From Muribaculaceae bacterium (lineage in GTDB: Bacteria > Bacteroidota > Bacteroidia > Bacteroidales > Muribaculaceae), in contig JAFLTT010000003.1 of NCBI GenBank assembly GCA_022509165.1, positions 28,919-92,918 on the forward strand: DNA of 64,000 nucleotides, read 5' to 3'. Both the position numbers and the translations under genes were made by a program. Below, piece by piece: positions 38,086-46,192 of the stretch. Positions within the stretch are counted from its first letter, which is position 1; each line of letters starts with the position of its first letter. The notes beneath the pieces were generated by a model. The model saw nothing but the letters and a program-made list of their open reading frames with translations, ran no database searches and was not told the DNA's origin.

Positions 38086-39034
38086 GTTCATTTGACTGTC
38101 GGTGTTTTTTAAATGGCATTCGTATCTTCATAGTATCGAATCCCTTACCATAGACGCCATTTACATTGGCCTGTGTTATAAATGCGTTATCATCCACGCT
38201 CTTTACGATGCGGAAGATGGTGACGCTTTCTATTTTTCTACACCATACCATGAGCACCTTGATCTGTTGTTTGGAATACCATCCTTCAGCATCAAGGACA
38301 GTGACTCCTCGATGAGCCTCCATATTGACCATATCGGCTATCTCTGCCCATTTTGATGAGAAAATCATAAACTGTGTAGCCTGCCGGTTGGTATTGATTA
38401 TCATATCACACATATAGGCCACCAGGAAGGAAACTACCCATCCATATACTATGATAGGTACTCTTTCGGTGATTCTCTCTTGTATAGTACCATCGAACGG
38501 GAGGAAGATAGAACAGACCACGATAAACATATCGGTGAAAATCATGGTACGTCCGATACTTACATTACTCACTTTCGACACCATGGCAGCCACTATATCT
38601 GTTCCTCCGGAAGAACCGTTGTGCACGAATGTAAGTCCCACTCCTACTCCACAAAGTATGGCTCCAAGTATGGCACTCATTGATATATCCTGAATCAATG
38701 GATGCTCAAGGCTCATAAAGATTGATTCAAACACACCGATTGATAGAGAGATCACTGTGGCTCCAAAAATAGTACGTATCACAAATGTTTTACCCACCAT
38801 CCTGAAGGCAATGGCAAGGAGTATAAGGTTGCAGACATATTGCGTCACTGCAACCGGTATAAATCCATTGCTTGCAAAATACACCAGCGTGCCCACACCC
38901 GATAGTCCTCCAATCACTATTTCATGAGGAAGTATAAAGGCCGTGAAGCCCAAACCATATAAATTAAGACCTATGATTATAAAAAGATAATCTCTAAGAT
39001 TTGTGAAGAGGTTCAACCTCTTTGCATTGTCCAT
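38066..39034 (-). CDS. YitT family membrane protein
   Basis: The 322-residue protein has about five N-terminal membrane helices (residues 12-215: LFIIIGLNLYGLGFTAFILP, LSGVGTLVYF, GVGLTFVHNGSSGGTDIVAAM) and a C-terminal soluble DUF2179 domain (about 225-305: MIFSSKWAEIADMV, RGVTVLDAEGWYS, VKSVDDNAFIT). This is the standard YitT/DUF161 architecture. Function is unknown in the family. Its promoter is divergent from that of pepT. Confidence 0.88.
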   Translation of the reverse strand: MDNAKRLNLFTNLRDYLFIIIGLNLYGLGFTAFILPHEIVIGGLSGVGTLVYFASNGFIPVAVTQYVCNLILLAIAFRMVGKTFVIRTIFGATVISLSIGVFESIFMSLEHPLIQDISMSAILGAILCGVGVGLTFVHNGSSGGTDIVAAMVSKVSNVSIGRTMIFTDMFIVVCSIFLPFDGTIQERITERVPIIVYGWVVSFLVAYMCDMIINTNRQATQFMIFSSKWAEIADMVNMEAHRGVTVLDAEGWYSKQQIKVLMVWCRKIESVTIFRIVKSVDDNAFITQANVNGVYGKGFDTMKIRMPFKKHRQSNELTVQDD

Positions 39035-39056
39035 CCCTGTATTAGATTTAGCGCCG

Positions 39057-39064
39057 CAAAATTA
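39057..39064 (-). promoter_or_regulatory. Predicted -7 box of the YitT gene
   Basis: Minus-strand TAATTTTG matches TAnnTTTG, 22 bp before the YitT ATG. Confidence 0.55.
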
Positions 39065-39077
39065 CACAAATTTTCAG

Positions 39078-39085
39078 TAATTTTG
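39078..39085 (+). promoter_or_regulatory. Predicted -7 box of pepT-miaA
   Basis: TAATTTTG matches TAnnTTTG, 36 bp before the pepT ATG. It lies back to back with the YitT box. Confidence 0.55.
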
Positions 39086-39121
39086 TAGGAAATCAGTTAC
39101 TCACCCTTTTAAAAAATTCTT

Positions 39122-40345
39122 ATGGTTTCCCCACTTGTAGAAAGATTTTTGAAATATGTGTCGTTCGACACTCAAAGCGACGAACTCACCAATATGACGC
39201 CAAGTACTCCCGGCCAGATGGTGTTCGCTAAATTTCTAAAAGATGAACTTGAAAAACTCGGTCTTCAGGAAATAACTCTGGATGATTATGGATATCTGAT
39301 GGCTACCTTGCCTGCCAATACTGATAAACCTGTACCTACTATCGGTTTTATTGCTCATCTCGACACTTCACCCGATATGAGTGGAAAAAATGTGAAACCT
39401 CGTATTGTTAAGAATTATGATGGCAACGATATTATTTTAAATGATAAAGAAAACATTGTCTTATCTCCTGAAAAATTCCCCGAGCTCCTTAACTATATCG
39501 GGGAAGATTTGATTGTGACAGACGGCACAACTCTCTTGGGAGCTGATGATAAAGCCGGTATCGCAGAAATTATAACCGCTATAGAATATCTTTTGCAACA
39601 TCCGGAGATAAAACATGGCAAAATCAGAATCGGATTTAATCCGGATGAAGAGATTGGAATGGGAGCACACAAGTTTGATGTGAAACTCTTCGGTTGTGAC
39701 TTCGCATATACCATGGATGGAGGTGCCGTGGGTGAACTGGAGTTCGAAAACTTCAATGCTGCATCTGCAAAAGTCACAATCCGAGGTAGAAATGTTCATC
39801 CCGGTTACGCAAAACATAAGATGATCAATTCAATGAGGGTAGCCACTCAATTTATTGTGATGCTTCCGCGATGGGAAACTCCAGAACATACAGAAGGTTA
39901 CGAGGGCTTTTATCATCTGGTAGGAATTCAGGGCACGGTAGAAGAAACAGTGCTTACATACATTATCCGAGACCATGACAGAGCAAGGTTTGAAAGTCGT
40001 AAACGTGAAATCGAACATCTTGTAAATAAGACCAATTCCGAATACCCCGGTAGTACTTCAGTGGAAATAAAGGACCAGTATTATAATATGCGTGAGAAAA
40101 TCGAACCCGTAATGCATGTGATTGAACTGGCCGAAAAGGCAATGAGGGAAGCAGGTGTAGAACCAAAAGTACAACCCATTCGCGGCGGAACTGACGGAGC
40201 TCAACTCTCTTTCAAAGGTCTACCATGTCCTAATATCTTTGCCGGTGGCGAGAATTTCCATGGACGCTTTGAATATGTACCCGTTTCTTCTATGGAAAAA
40301 GCTAAAGAGGTGATTGTAAATATCTGCAAAGACTTAGCCGAGTAG
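39122..40345 (+). CDS. pepT: Peptidase T (tripeptide aminopeptidase)
   Basis: This 407-residue M20 family di-zinc aminopeptidase releases the N-terminal residue from tripeptides in the cytoplasm. Metal-site motifs are IAHLDTSPD (H79, D81), [12 protein letters not shown] and [10 protein letters not shown]. The dimerisation domain contains [13 protein letters not shown]. The C-terminal motif [20 protein letters not shown] completes the set. Length matches PepT (about 405-410). It overlaps the GTG start of miaA by 1 nt. Confidence 0.97.
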   Translation: MVSPLVERFLKYVSFDTQSDELTNMTPSTPGQMVFAKFLKDELEKLGLQEITLDDYGYLMATLPANTDKPVPTIGFIAHLDTSPDMSGKNVKPRIVKNYDGNDIILNDKENIVLSPEKFPELLNYIGEDLIVTDGTTLLGADDKAGIAEIITAIEYLLQHPEIKHGKIRIGFNPDEEIGMGAHKFDVKLFGCDFAYTMDGGAVGELEFENFNAASAKVTIRGRNVHPGYAKHKMINSMRVATQFIVMLPRWETPEHTEGYEGFYHLVGIQGTVEETVLTYIIRDHDRARFESRKREIEHLVNKTNSEYPGSTSVEIKDQYYNMREKIEPVMHVIELAEKAMREAGVEPKVQPIRGGTDGAQLSFKGLPCPNIFAGGENFHGRFEYVPVSSMEKAKEVIVNICKDLAE

Positions 40346-41259
40346 TGAAAAAACCTAAATTGATTGTTATTACAGGGCCGACTGCCTCAGGGAAGTCGGC
40401 TCTTGCCGTCTCTTTAGCTAAAAAACTTAATACTGAGATCATAAGTGCCGATAGCCGGCAGATTTATAAAGGTATACCCATTGTCACTGCTGTCCCTTCA
40501 ATTCAAGAGAAAGGTGGAATTCCACATCATCTCCTTGAAATTCTCTTTTTAGATGAATATTATTCTGCATCTAAATTTCAACAAGACGCTTCCAATATTT
40601 TGAAAGAATTGTTCAGCCACAATAATTACGCGATTGTCTGTGGAGGCTCAATGATGTATATAGATACTTTGACCAATGGTATCGATGAGTTACCAACTGT
40701 GTCACATGAAGTAAGAAGCGCTCTCACACAGGAGTGGCAAAATAAAGGGGATGACTGGCTTTTGGATCAGCTTAGAATTCTTGATCCCGAATACTTCTTA
40801 AAGATAGATCATCGCAATCTAAAACGAGTGTTTCACGCAGTAGAAATTTCTATAATGGCGGGAAAACCCTATTCCTCACTTCTCACAGGAATGAGGTCTC
40901 GAACAGATCTTCCTTTTGATGTAGTAAAAGTTTGTCTTAATGGATCCAGGGAGAAACTGTTTGAAAGAATCAATACTCGCGTGGTCCGCATGGTAGAAAA
41001 CGGGCTTGAAGAAGAGGCACAAAGGGTTTATCCTTTAAGGCATTTGAATTCTCTGAATACAGTAGGATTAAAGGAAATGTTTTCTTATTTCGATGGTATT
41101 CTCTCTAAAGAAGAGGCAATAGCCCGCATCCAGAAAAACACTCGTGTATATGCCAAGAAGCAACTTACCTGGCATAAACGTGACAACACAATTACCTATC
41201 TCGATTTTCAGGATTCTGAGGCAGTTAATATAGAAAAGATTCTCGACTTTCTGAAATAG
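40345..41259 (+). CDS. miaA: tRNA dimethylallyltransferase
   Basis: This 304-residue enzyme adds the dimethylallyl group to A37 of tRNAs reading UNN codons. The P-loop is GPTASGKS (11-18), followed by EIISADSRQIYKG, the substrate motif GGSMMYIDTLTNGIDELP and the C-terminal KNTRVYAKKQLTWHKRD. Start is GTG, using the G of the pepT TAG, so the two are translationally coupled. Dimethylallyl diphosphate would come from the MEP pathway represented here by dxr. Confidence 0.96.
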   Translation: MKKPKLIVITGPTASGKSALAVSLAKKLNTEIISADSRQIYKGIPIVTAVPSIQEKGGIPHHLLEILFLDEYYSASKFQQDASNILKELFSHNNYAIVCGGSMMYIDTLTNGIDELPTVSHEVRSALTQEWQNKGDDWLLDQLRILDPEYFLKIDHRNLKRVFHAVEISIMAGKPYSSLLTGMRSRTDLPFDVVKVCLNGSREKLFERINTRVVRMVENGLEEEAQRVYPLRHLNSLNTVGLKEMFSYFDGILSKEEAIARIQKNTRVYAKKQLTWHKRDNTITYLDFQDSEAVNIEKILDFLK

Positions 41260-41280
41260 AAAATTGTATCTCTTTCAACA

Positions 41281-41313
41281 CAAAAAAACAGGATGTACCA
41301 TAGATACATCCTG
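41281..41313 (-). terminator. Intrinsic terminator of the outer-membrane protein gene
   Basis: CAGGATGTA and TACATCCTG (9-bp arms, 41289-41313) are followed on the minus strand by seven T. The hairpin may also slow transcripts leaving miaA on the plus strand. Confidence 0.85.
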
Positions 41314-41339
41314 CAATACGGTAAATATATTGTATTATA

Positions 41340-42038
41340 TTAGAAATCGTAACCTAAGGTAAACATCCAGCTTTTATTACGTCCTCCTGAAGGAGTTGAC
41401 CATGCATTGCATAAGCCTGCCAAATAATGCACACCTACGTAATAGTGCTCATAAAATTGTAATCCGGTTCCTATCTTAAGTCCGAAGTCAAATGAATGGT
41501 GTTTAGCCTGGTAATGCACAAATTGATGGTCAATCGGATTAAAGTAGATAAGATTAACATCATTTTGCGAACCGGTCTGCTTCAGACTAAACTGTAAATA
41601 TGGCCCAAATTCTACCTTCCACCTGATGTTTTCAGCCAGATTGAAATTTACTATACCCATCACCGGAACTGTGAGATAGTAATTTCTCATGTGGTCTTTC
41701 TCATAATACACATAATCGTCACCCGCTCTTTCAAATTCGGCCACATTCATTAGGTTACCGCTGCGGCTCTCGAAAAAGAGACCCGGCTGAAGTGTGAGAT
41801 AATCTTTAAAGTTAAGGTTTGCTATTGCTCCTACATTAAAGCCTGTTCCCCATGTGGTAAATATCTGATTGACATAATATCCATTGGGGAAGGTACGGTT
41901 AGATGTATTGAAACCGATTCTGGCTCCTATTGTGAAGAACTCAGCGGGTTCGGATGTGTCAAAAAAATCCTGGGCTTTTATCTGGGTTGGAACCACCAAA
42001 GATAAAGCCGTTAAAACTGATAAAAGTACTTTTTTCAT
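41340..42038 (-). CDS. Outer-membrane beta-barrel protein (PorT-like)
   Basis: The 232-residue protein has a signal peptide (MKKVLLSVLTALSLVVPTQIKAQ) and alternating aromatic beta-strand segments typical of small Bacteroidota porin-like barrels (FTIGARIGFNTS, GFNVGAIANLNF, LTLQPGLFFES, WKVEFGPYLQFSL), ending in an aromatic residue (FTLGYDF). The open frame extends 29 codons upstream, but those codons are the tRNA-Ser gene read as protein, so the ATG at 42038 is the start. Only 6 nt separate it from the tRNA 3' end. Confidence 0.85.
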   Translation of the reverse strand: MKKVLLSVLTALSLVVPTQIKAQDFFDTSEPAEFFTIGARIGFNTSNRTFPNGYYVNQIFTTWGTGFNVGAIANLNFKDYLTLQPGLFFESRSGNLMNVAEFERAGDDYVYYEKDHMRNYYLTVPVMGIVNFNLAENIRWKVEFGPYLQFSLKQTGSQNDVNLIYFNPIDHQFVHYQAKHHSFDFGLKIGTGLQFYEHYYVGVHYLAGLCNAWSTPSGGRNKSWMFTLGYDF

Positions 42039-42044
42039 AATTAG

Positions 42045-42131
42045 CGGAAAGACAGGGATTCGAACCCTGGGTACCCGAAAGGGTACAACGGTTTTCGAGA
42101 CCGTCCCGTTCGACCACTCCGGCATCTTTCC
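42045..42131 (-). tRNA. tRNA-Ser (anticodon CGA)
   Basis: This is an 87-nt class II cloverleaf: acceptor GGAAAGA/TCTTTCC, discriminator G, anticodon stem ACGGT/ACCGT with loop CTCGAAA (anticodon CGA, reads TCG), long variable arm TACCC-TTTC-GGGTA and T arm CAGGG-TTCGAAT-CCCTG. CCA is not encoded. It is followed after 6 nt by the start codon of the outer-membrane protein gene on the same strand. Confidence 0.95.
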
Positions 42132-42154
42132 TTGGAGTGTTTTTGATAGCGGTG

Positions 42155-42162
42155 CAAATTTA
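42155..42162 (-). promoter_or_regulatory. Predicted -7 box of tRNA-Ser and the outer-membrane protein gene
   Basis: Minus-strand TAAATTTG matches TAnnTTTG, 24 bp before the mature tRNA 5' end. No exact match exists between the tRNA and the protein gene, or inside the tRNA, so both are probably transcribed from here. Confidence 0.6.
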
Positions 42163-42225
42163 ATACAAAATTTCCATAGTTTTACACCCTATAGGGAATT
42201 AAAGGGCCTTACGATAAAGGGGCTC

Positions 42226-43479
42226 TTATTTCTTTATTAGAATTTTCTTCCCTTTATGGATGTAAATTCCGGGCTCCTGGGGATTGGTCACAATTCTTCC
42301 CTGTAAATTATACCATCGATTATCCTCTACTTTTGAATCTTGCTCCAGCATTTCTATTCCATCATGCCCTGTGCCAAAAGTACAGATTGTCTTCAAGGCC
42401 GGAGTAGCTTTACCCGTTTTGGGGTCGAACAAGGGTGCATTATACCAGTTTTGTAATTGGGTGCCGTAGGGGTTATATTCCAGCCACCACCAGAAAAGTC
42501 CGTTTACCTGAGGATGATCCAGTAAGGCAGCCACTAACTCCTCAGCAAACTGATTCTGCCCTTCTAATGACAAAGGATATCCGGCATCATTATCAATCTT
42601 CCACCATATAGGACATCCGGTCTCCACTATCATAATTGGCCTTCCCGGGTACCGCTGTTCCAAAGTAGTTAACGCAGCATTCAATTGTGAAATATTACCA
42701 TGATAATAAGGATAATAACTCAACCCAATAATATCATAATCAATATCAAGGGATTTCATCTTGTCATAGAAATTGGTGAGTACATTCACCTGAGCCACTC
42801 TTTCAGTATGAATCACAATCTGAGCATTAGGACACACCTCACGACATGCGCTTATTGCTGACTTAAGCAAATCACCGAATCTTTGCCAGGATGCCGCGCT
42901 GCTATTGGTGTAGACATGGTTGCCAGGTATGTCATTTCCATATTCTGCCCAAAGCATACCGTAACTTATTTCGTTTCCTGGCTGTATAAAAGTAGGAGTG
43001 ATCCCATTTTCCTTTAAAGTAAGAAGTGTCTCCTTCGTGTAATCATATATTTTTTGTATCAATTGAGCATCGGTAAGACCTGCCCAGTCATTCGGAATCC
43101 ATTGGTCTGAAGGGTCGGCCCATGTATCGGAATAATGAAAATCAAGCATGAGATCGAATCCATTATCTATGATTTCCTTGCATAAAGGTATCACATAAGG
43201 AAGACTCTGACATGCATTTGGGTCATAATCATTTGGATGCTGAGCTTCAAATTCTCCCGGGTTTACAAAGAGTCTTACCCTCATTGCATTCATACCTTGA
43301 TCGTACAAATATGGGAGTAATGAATCAATTTTTTTGCCGTCGACGTCTTTATATTGACTTCCGGCTGCCACATAATTTGGCAATAAAGAAATATCACCTC
43401 CTACATAACGAAAGGTAGCACCATTCATACAGATGGCGATAAACACGAATATTGATAAAAAAAGATGTTTAAGTTTCAT
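42226..43479 (-). CDS. GH53 endo-beta-1,4-galactanase with C-terminal sorting-like tail
   Basis: The 417-residue protein has a signal peptide (about 1-20) and a GH53 barrel: YVGGDISLLPNYVAAG, AMRVRLFVNPG, DFHYSDTWADPSDQW, acid/base E170 in IQPGNEISYGMLW and nucleophile E286 in IVETGCPIWW. The tail (RWYNLQGRIVTNPQEPGIYI, then a Lys-rich end) has the same pattern as the end of the amylase and probably directs surface export by type IX secretion. It is only distantly similar to the GH53 at 14 kb, so substrates may differ. Confidence 0.92.
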   Translation of the reverse strand: MKLKHLFLSIFVFIAICMNGATFRYVGGDISLLPNYVAAGSQYKDVDGKKIDSLLPYLYDQGMNAMRVRLFVNPGEFEAQHPNDYDPNACQSLPYVIPLCKEIIDNGFDLMLDFHYSDTWADPSDQWIPNDWAGLTDAQLIQKIYDYTKETLLTLKENGITPTFIQPGNEISYGMLWAEYGNDIPGNHVYTNSSAASWQRFGDLLKSAISACREVCPNAQIVIHTERVAQVNVLTNFYDKMKSLDIDYDIIGLSYYPYYHGNISQLNAALTTLEQRYPGRPIMIVETGCPIWWKIDNDAGYPLSLEGQNQFAEELVAALLDHPQVNGLFWWWLEYNPYGTQLQNWYNAPLFDPKTGKATPALKTICTFGTGHDGIEMLEQDSKVEDNRWYNLQGRIVTNPQEPGIYIHKGKKILIKK

Positions 43480-43539
43480 GGTGGATAATTTGCTCTGAAA
43501 GTCTATAGGTTAATTTCTATCTGATTGAATTATATATTT

Positions 43540-43547
43540 CAAAAATA
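43540..43547 (-). promoter_or_regulatory. Predicted -7 box of the second GH53 gene
   Basis: Minus-strand TATTTTTG matches TAnnTTTG, about 60 bp before the ATG. Confidence 0.5.
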
Positions 43548-43615
43548 CAAATTAAATTCTGATTACTAAGAACCCGTTCCCCAATTTATGTTAAAATTTA
43601 GGCGATGAGATGTCA

Positions 43616-44263
43616 TTAACTTATCATTTTTAAGATATGGATTCTCTCCAATATATTTTCACTCTTGAAAACATAGTTTCCTGCCACTAATATATCTGCG
43701 CCCGCTTCAGCCAAAAGTTTACCTGTGTTTTCATTCACACCCCCGTCTACCTCAATCAATGCCTTTGAATTAGTCTTTTCTATTAAATTTCGTAATTCCT
43801 TTACTTTTTTAATAGTATTTTGTATAAACTTCTGTCCTCCAAAACCGGGATTTACCGACATTAGTAAAACAAGATCCAACTGTTCTATTATATCCTCTAA
43901 AAGAGAAACCGGTGTGGCAGGATTTAAAGTCACCCCTGCTTTCATACCTGCCTCATGGATAGCATTAACTGTTCTGTCAAGATGAAGACATGCTTCAAGA
44001 TGCACATTCATGATTTCTGCTCCACAGTCTTTCAATCTTTCTATCCATTTCTGCGGCTCCACTATCATCAAATGTACGTCTAACGGTTTTTTACATATTT
44101 CCGATACAGCCTCTATTACGGGAAAACCAAAAGATATGTTGGGCACAAAGACCCCATCCATCACATCCAGATGTAAATAATCGGCTTCTGATTGGTTAAT
44201 TTTTTCTATATCGGAAGAAAGGTTGGCAAAATTAGCCGATAATAAAGATGGGGAAACGAGCAT
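43616..44263 (-). CDS. rpe: Ribulose-phosphate 3-epimerase
   Basis: This 215-residue TIM-barrel enzyme interconverts ribulose 5-phosphate and xylulose 5-phosphate in the pentose phosphate pathway. Visible motifs are PSLLSANFANL, LHLDVMDGVFVPNISFG (metal and catalytic Asp), LDVHLMIVEP, LLMSVNPGFGGQKFI and EVDGGVNENT (second catalytic Asp). Length is standard. It is a single gene with 134 bp upstream in which no exact promoter box was seen. Confidence 0.97.
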   Translation of the reverse strand: MLVSPSLLSANFANLSSDIEKINQSEADYLHLDVMDGVFVPNISFGFPVIEAVSEICKKPLDVHLMIVEPQKWIERLKDCGAEIMNVHLEACLHLDRTVNAIHEAGMKAGVTLNPATPVSLLEDIIEQLDLVLLMSVNPGFGGQKFIQNTIKKVKELRNLIEKTNSKALIEVDGGVNENTGKLLAEAGADILVAGNYVFKSENILERIHILKMIS

Positions 44264-44397
44264 GGCAGATAATATTTTATGTTGGGAGGGTTTCTTAATA
44301 CTGGTTAAAAATTATGTTTTCTCAATGAGGATAAATATGGAAGGCACCTTTAATAAATTCTTATAATATAAGGAGTCTACATATACTTTGTAATAGT

Positions 44398-45096
44398 TTA
44401 TACAGATTCCTTGTCCTTTCCTTTTTTATTTGTACCCCTGAAGGCATTAAATATTATGAAAATTACACAAACTCCTGCTATTCCATAACCTATCCAAGTA
44501 AGATAACGATTGTATTCTTCCACCTTGTCAAATAATTGGTCGGGGGTCACAGTAGTAGAAAGCCAAAAGCCTAATGCTCCTAACACACTGTTCCAAACCA
44601 ATGCACCTAAAAAAGTGAAAACTGCAAATTGGAAAATGTTCATCCTTGCTATTCCGGCCGGTATGGAGATTAATTGCCTTATAGCCGGAATAAGGCGACC
44701 CACAAAAGTGGAAATGGCTCCGTGGCGGTCAAAATAATCTTCCGCTTTCTGCACTTTTTCCCGATTAATAAGCAAAGCATGGCCTATCCGACTGTCGGCG
44801 AATGCATACACTACCGGCCTTCCTATCCATAGTGCCAGAAAATAATTTATAAAAGCTCCTACCAAAGCCCCCAAGGTAGCCACTATCACTACCCAGAAAA
44901 CATTCATACCGGCTCCTGCTCCGGCGTTGCTGCAGGCTAAATACGCAGCAGGTGGTACAACAACTTCCGAAGGGAACGGTATAAAGGAACTCTCTATAAC
45001 CATAAACACGAATACAAATGTATAATTTGCATTCTCTACAAACCATTGAAAAAACTGCGAAGCATCAAATATTGCTAAAGGGATAAGGTCGAGCAT
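44398..45096 (-). CDS. DedA family membrane protein
   Basis: This 232-residue inner-membrane protein of the DedA/VTT family has about five hydrophobic segments. It carries the conserved FIPFPSEVVVPPAAYLA and the re-entrant-loop region DRHGAISTFVGRLIPAIRQLISIPAGIARM. DedA proteins act in lipid carrier recycling or membrane homeostasis; the specific role here is not determined. It lies 12 bp downstream of the uracil-DNA-glycosylase-like gene and is probably cotranscribed with it. Confidence 0.9.
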   Translation of the reverse strand: MLDLIPLAIFDASQFFQWFVENANYTFVFVFMVIESSFIPFPSEVVVPPAAYLACSNAGAGAGMNVFWVVIVATLGALVGAFINYFLALWIGRPVVYAFADSRIGHALLINREKVQKAEDYFDRHGAISTFVGRLIPAIRQLISIPAGIARMNIFQFAVFTFLGALVWNSVLGALGFWLSTTVTPDQLFDKVEEYNRYLTWIGYGIAGVCVIFIIFNAFRGTNKKGKDKESV

Positions 45097-45108
45097 TGTT
45101 AAATAATT

Positions 45109-45717
45109 TCAAATAATCCCTACTGTTTGCATCATTCTTTTATAGTATTCTGCCTTAATTTCTGTCTTCATTGGATATGCCCGAGAAGTAGAGGGCATTC
45201 GCCAATGTCGAAATTTTCTAACAGTATCTTCATCAAGTCGGCATTCACAATTCACAAACTCTCCAACTTTAGGTACCGTGGTGGTAGTGAGCGACGCTAT
45301 CACTGAGGCTGCTTTCTCTCCCGTAGTGACAACATCATAACATTCCGGAATTTTTTTTAATAACTCCGGTAAATTTACCGGTTTCACTACCTCGAGATAT
45401 TTATCATATGCGTTATCCTGAGTTCTTATTGCCTCTTTTACTGTCTCTCCTATTCCTATATGATGGAGTCGTAGCATATCCTGAATGCCCTCTTTGTCAA
45501 TGCGCTTTTTCTCCTTATTAAAAAACTTTTCCCTATCATTATAGAAAATCATTCCAAAGATTCTCCACATATCATTGTAAAAGTTTGGGTAGAAAAAATC
45601 CATTGCCCATTTATCCTGTTTAGGAGGGAAAGTGCCACACAAAACGATTTTGCACCCTTCCGGAAGGAAAGGCTCAAAAGGATGTCGTTCTATTTTCTTG
45701 TTTAATTTTGATATCAA
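45109..45717 (-). CDS. Uracil-DNA glycosylase superfamily protein
   Basis: The 202-residue protein has the superfamily pattern of a motif-1-like loop (IVLCGTFPPKQDKWAMDFFYPN), a central YDVVTTGEKAAS strand and a C-terminal MPSTSRAYP loop where glycosylases carry the HPSP-like motif. This resembles the Bacteroidota branch annotated as uracil-DNA glycosylase family. Catalytic residues differ from UNG, so substrate and activity are uncertain. It begins 12 bp after the truncated toxin remnant, which suggests that rearrangement placed it there. Confidence 0.7.
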   Translation of the reverse strand: MISKLNKKIERHPFEPFLPEGCKIVLCGTFPPKQDKWAMDFFYPNFYNDMWRIFGMIFYNDREKFFNKEKKRIDKEGIQDMLRLHHIGIGETVKEAIRTQDNAYDKYLEVVKPVNLPELLKKIPECYDVVTTGEKAASVIASLTTTTVPKVGEFVNCECRLDEDTVRKFRHWRMPSTSRAYPMKTEIKAEYYKRMMQTVGII

Positions 45718-45729
45718 GAATTTCGCTTG

Positions 45730-45819
45730 TTATATTAAGTATTTGGCTAAAAATTCAGAAGGATATTCTTCCCTCACTAAGTAATCCAAGAGAAAATTTG
45801 TATCAAAGAAGATTCTCAT
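45730..45819 (-). pseudogene. Truncated PIN-domain toxin remnant (29 codons)
   Basis: A 29-codon frame begins MRIFFDTNFLLDYLVREEYP and ends at TAA. The DTNxLLDxL pattern is the first strand and helix of VapC-type PIN-domain ribonucleases, with D6 as the first acidic metal ligand. The remaining roughly 100 residues are missing. Its ATG overlaps the antitoxin stop (TAATG), the usual antitoxin-toxin coupling. It is too short to be an active nuclease. Confidence 0.65.
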
Positions 45820-46043
45820 TATTTCGACATTATATATTTTGTGCGATCATCATCAAGATCTATTAAAGAAGGATCTATTGTCATCTCATTTAATCTTTTA
45901 AATGAATCAGTCCATTCTTTTTCAATATTTTCTTCCGGTTTTTCTTTAATTGTAGATGAAAAGACACCCTTTAATCCATCAATTATATTTTTTAATTTCA
46001 ATGGGTTAGTGTCTTTTTCTAATGTAACTATAATCTGAGTCAT
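45819..46043 (-). CDS. Orphan antitoxin-like small protein
   Basis: This 74-residue acidic protein (starts MTQIIVTLEKDTNPLKLKN, ends DLDDDRTKYIMSK) has the size and position of a VapB-like antitoxin and is directly coupled to the PIN remnant. An in-frame TTG at 46061 lies inside the predicted -7 promoter box, so ATG 46043 is taken as the start. With the toxin truncated it may be a relic, or it may protect against related toxins. Confidence 0.65.
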   Translation of the reverse strand: MTQIIVTLEKDTNPLKLKNIIDGLKGVFSSTIKEKPEENIEKEWTDSFKRLNEMTIDPSLIDLDDDRTKYIMSK

Positions 46044-46058
46044 ATCATGACTTTTTTG

Positions 46059-46066
46059 CAAATATA
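46059..46066 (-). promoter_or_regulatory. Predicted -7 box of the antitoxin gene
   Basis: Minus-strand TATATTTG matches TAnnTTTG. It implies a very short leader (about 9-12 nt) before ATG 46043. Confidence 0.55.
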
Positions 46067-46155
46067 AATATTTTTGTCCAGATCGGTTTTTATAACGTTA
46101 CAATGGTATTATTTTAATGATTATCCCGAATAATATCCCCAATCGGCTTTTGTAG

Positions 46156-46176
46156 GGACGCACGGCTCGTGCGTCC
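46156..46176. repeat. REP-like intergenic palindrome
   Basis: GGACGCACG-GCT-CGTGCGTCC is a perfect 9-bp-arm GC-rich hairpin in an AT-rich gap. It follows fprA on the minus strand. From memory, sequences of this type recur in Bacteroidales intergenic regions; only one copy is seen in this window. Confidence 0.45.
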
Positions 46177-46192
46177 TCTGATAATCAATGAA

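Noticed and set aside
42039..42125. N-terminal 29-codon extension of the outer-membrane protein (MPEWSNGTVSKTVVPF...)
   Set aside because: These codons are the tRNA-Ser gene read in frame; the signal peptide begins at the internal ATG at 42038.
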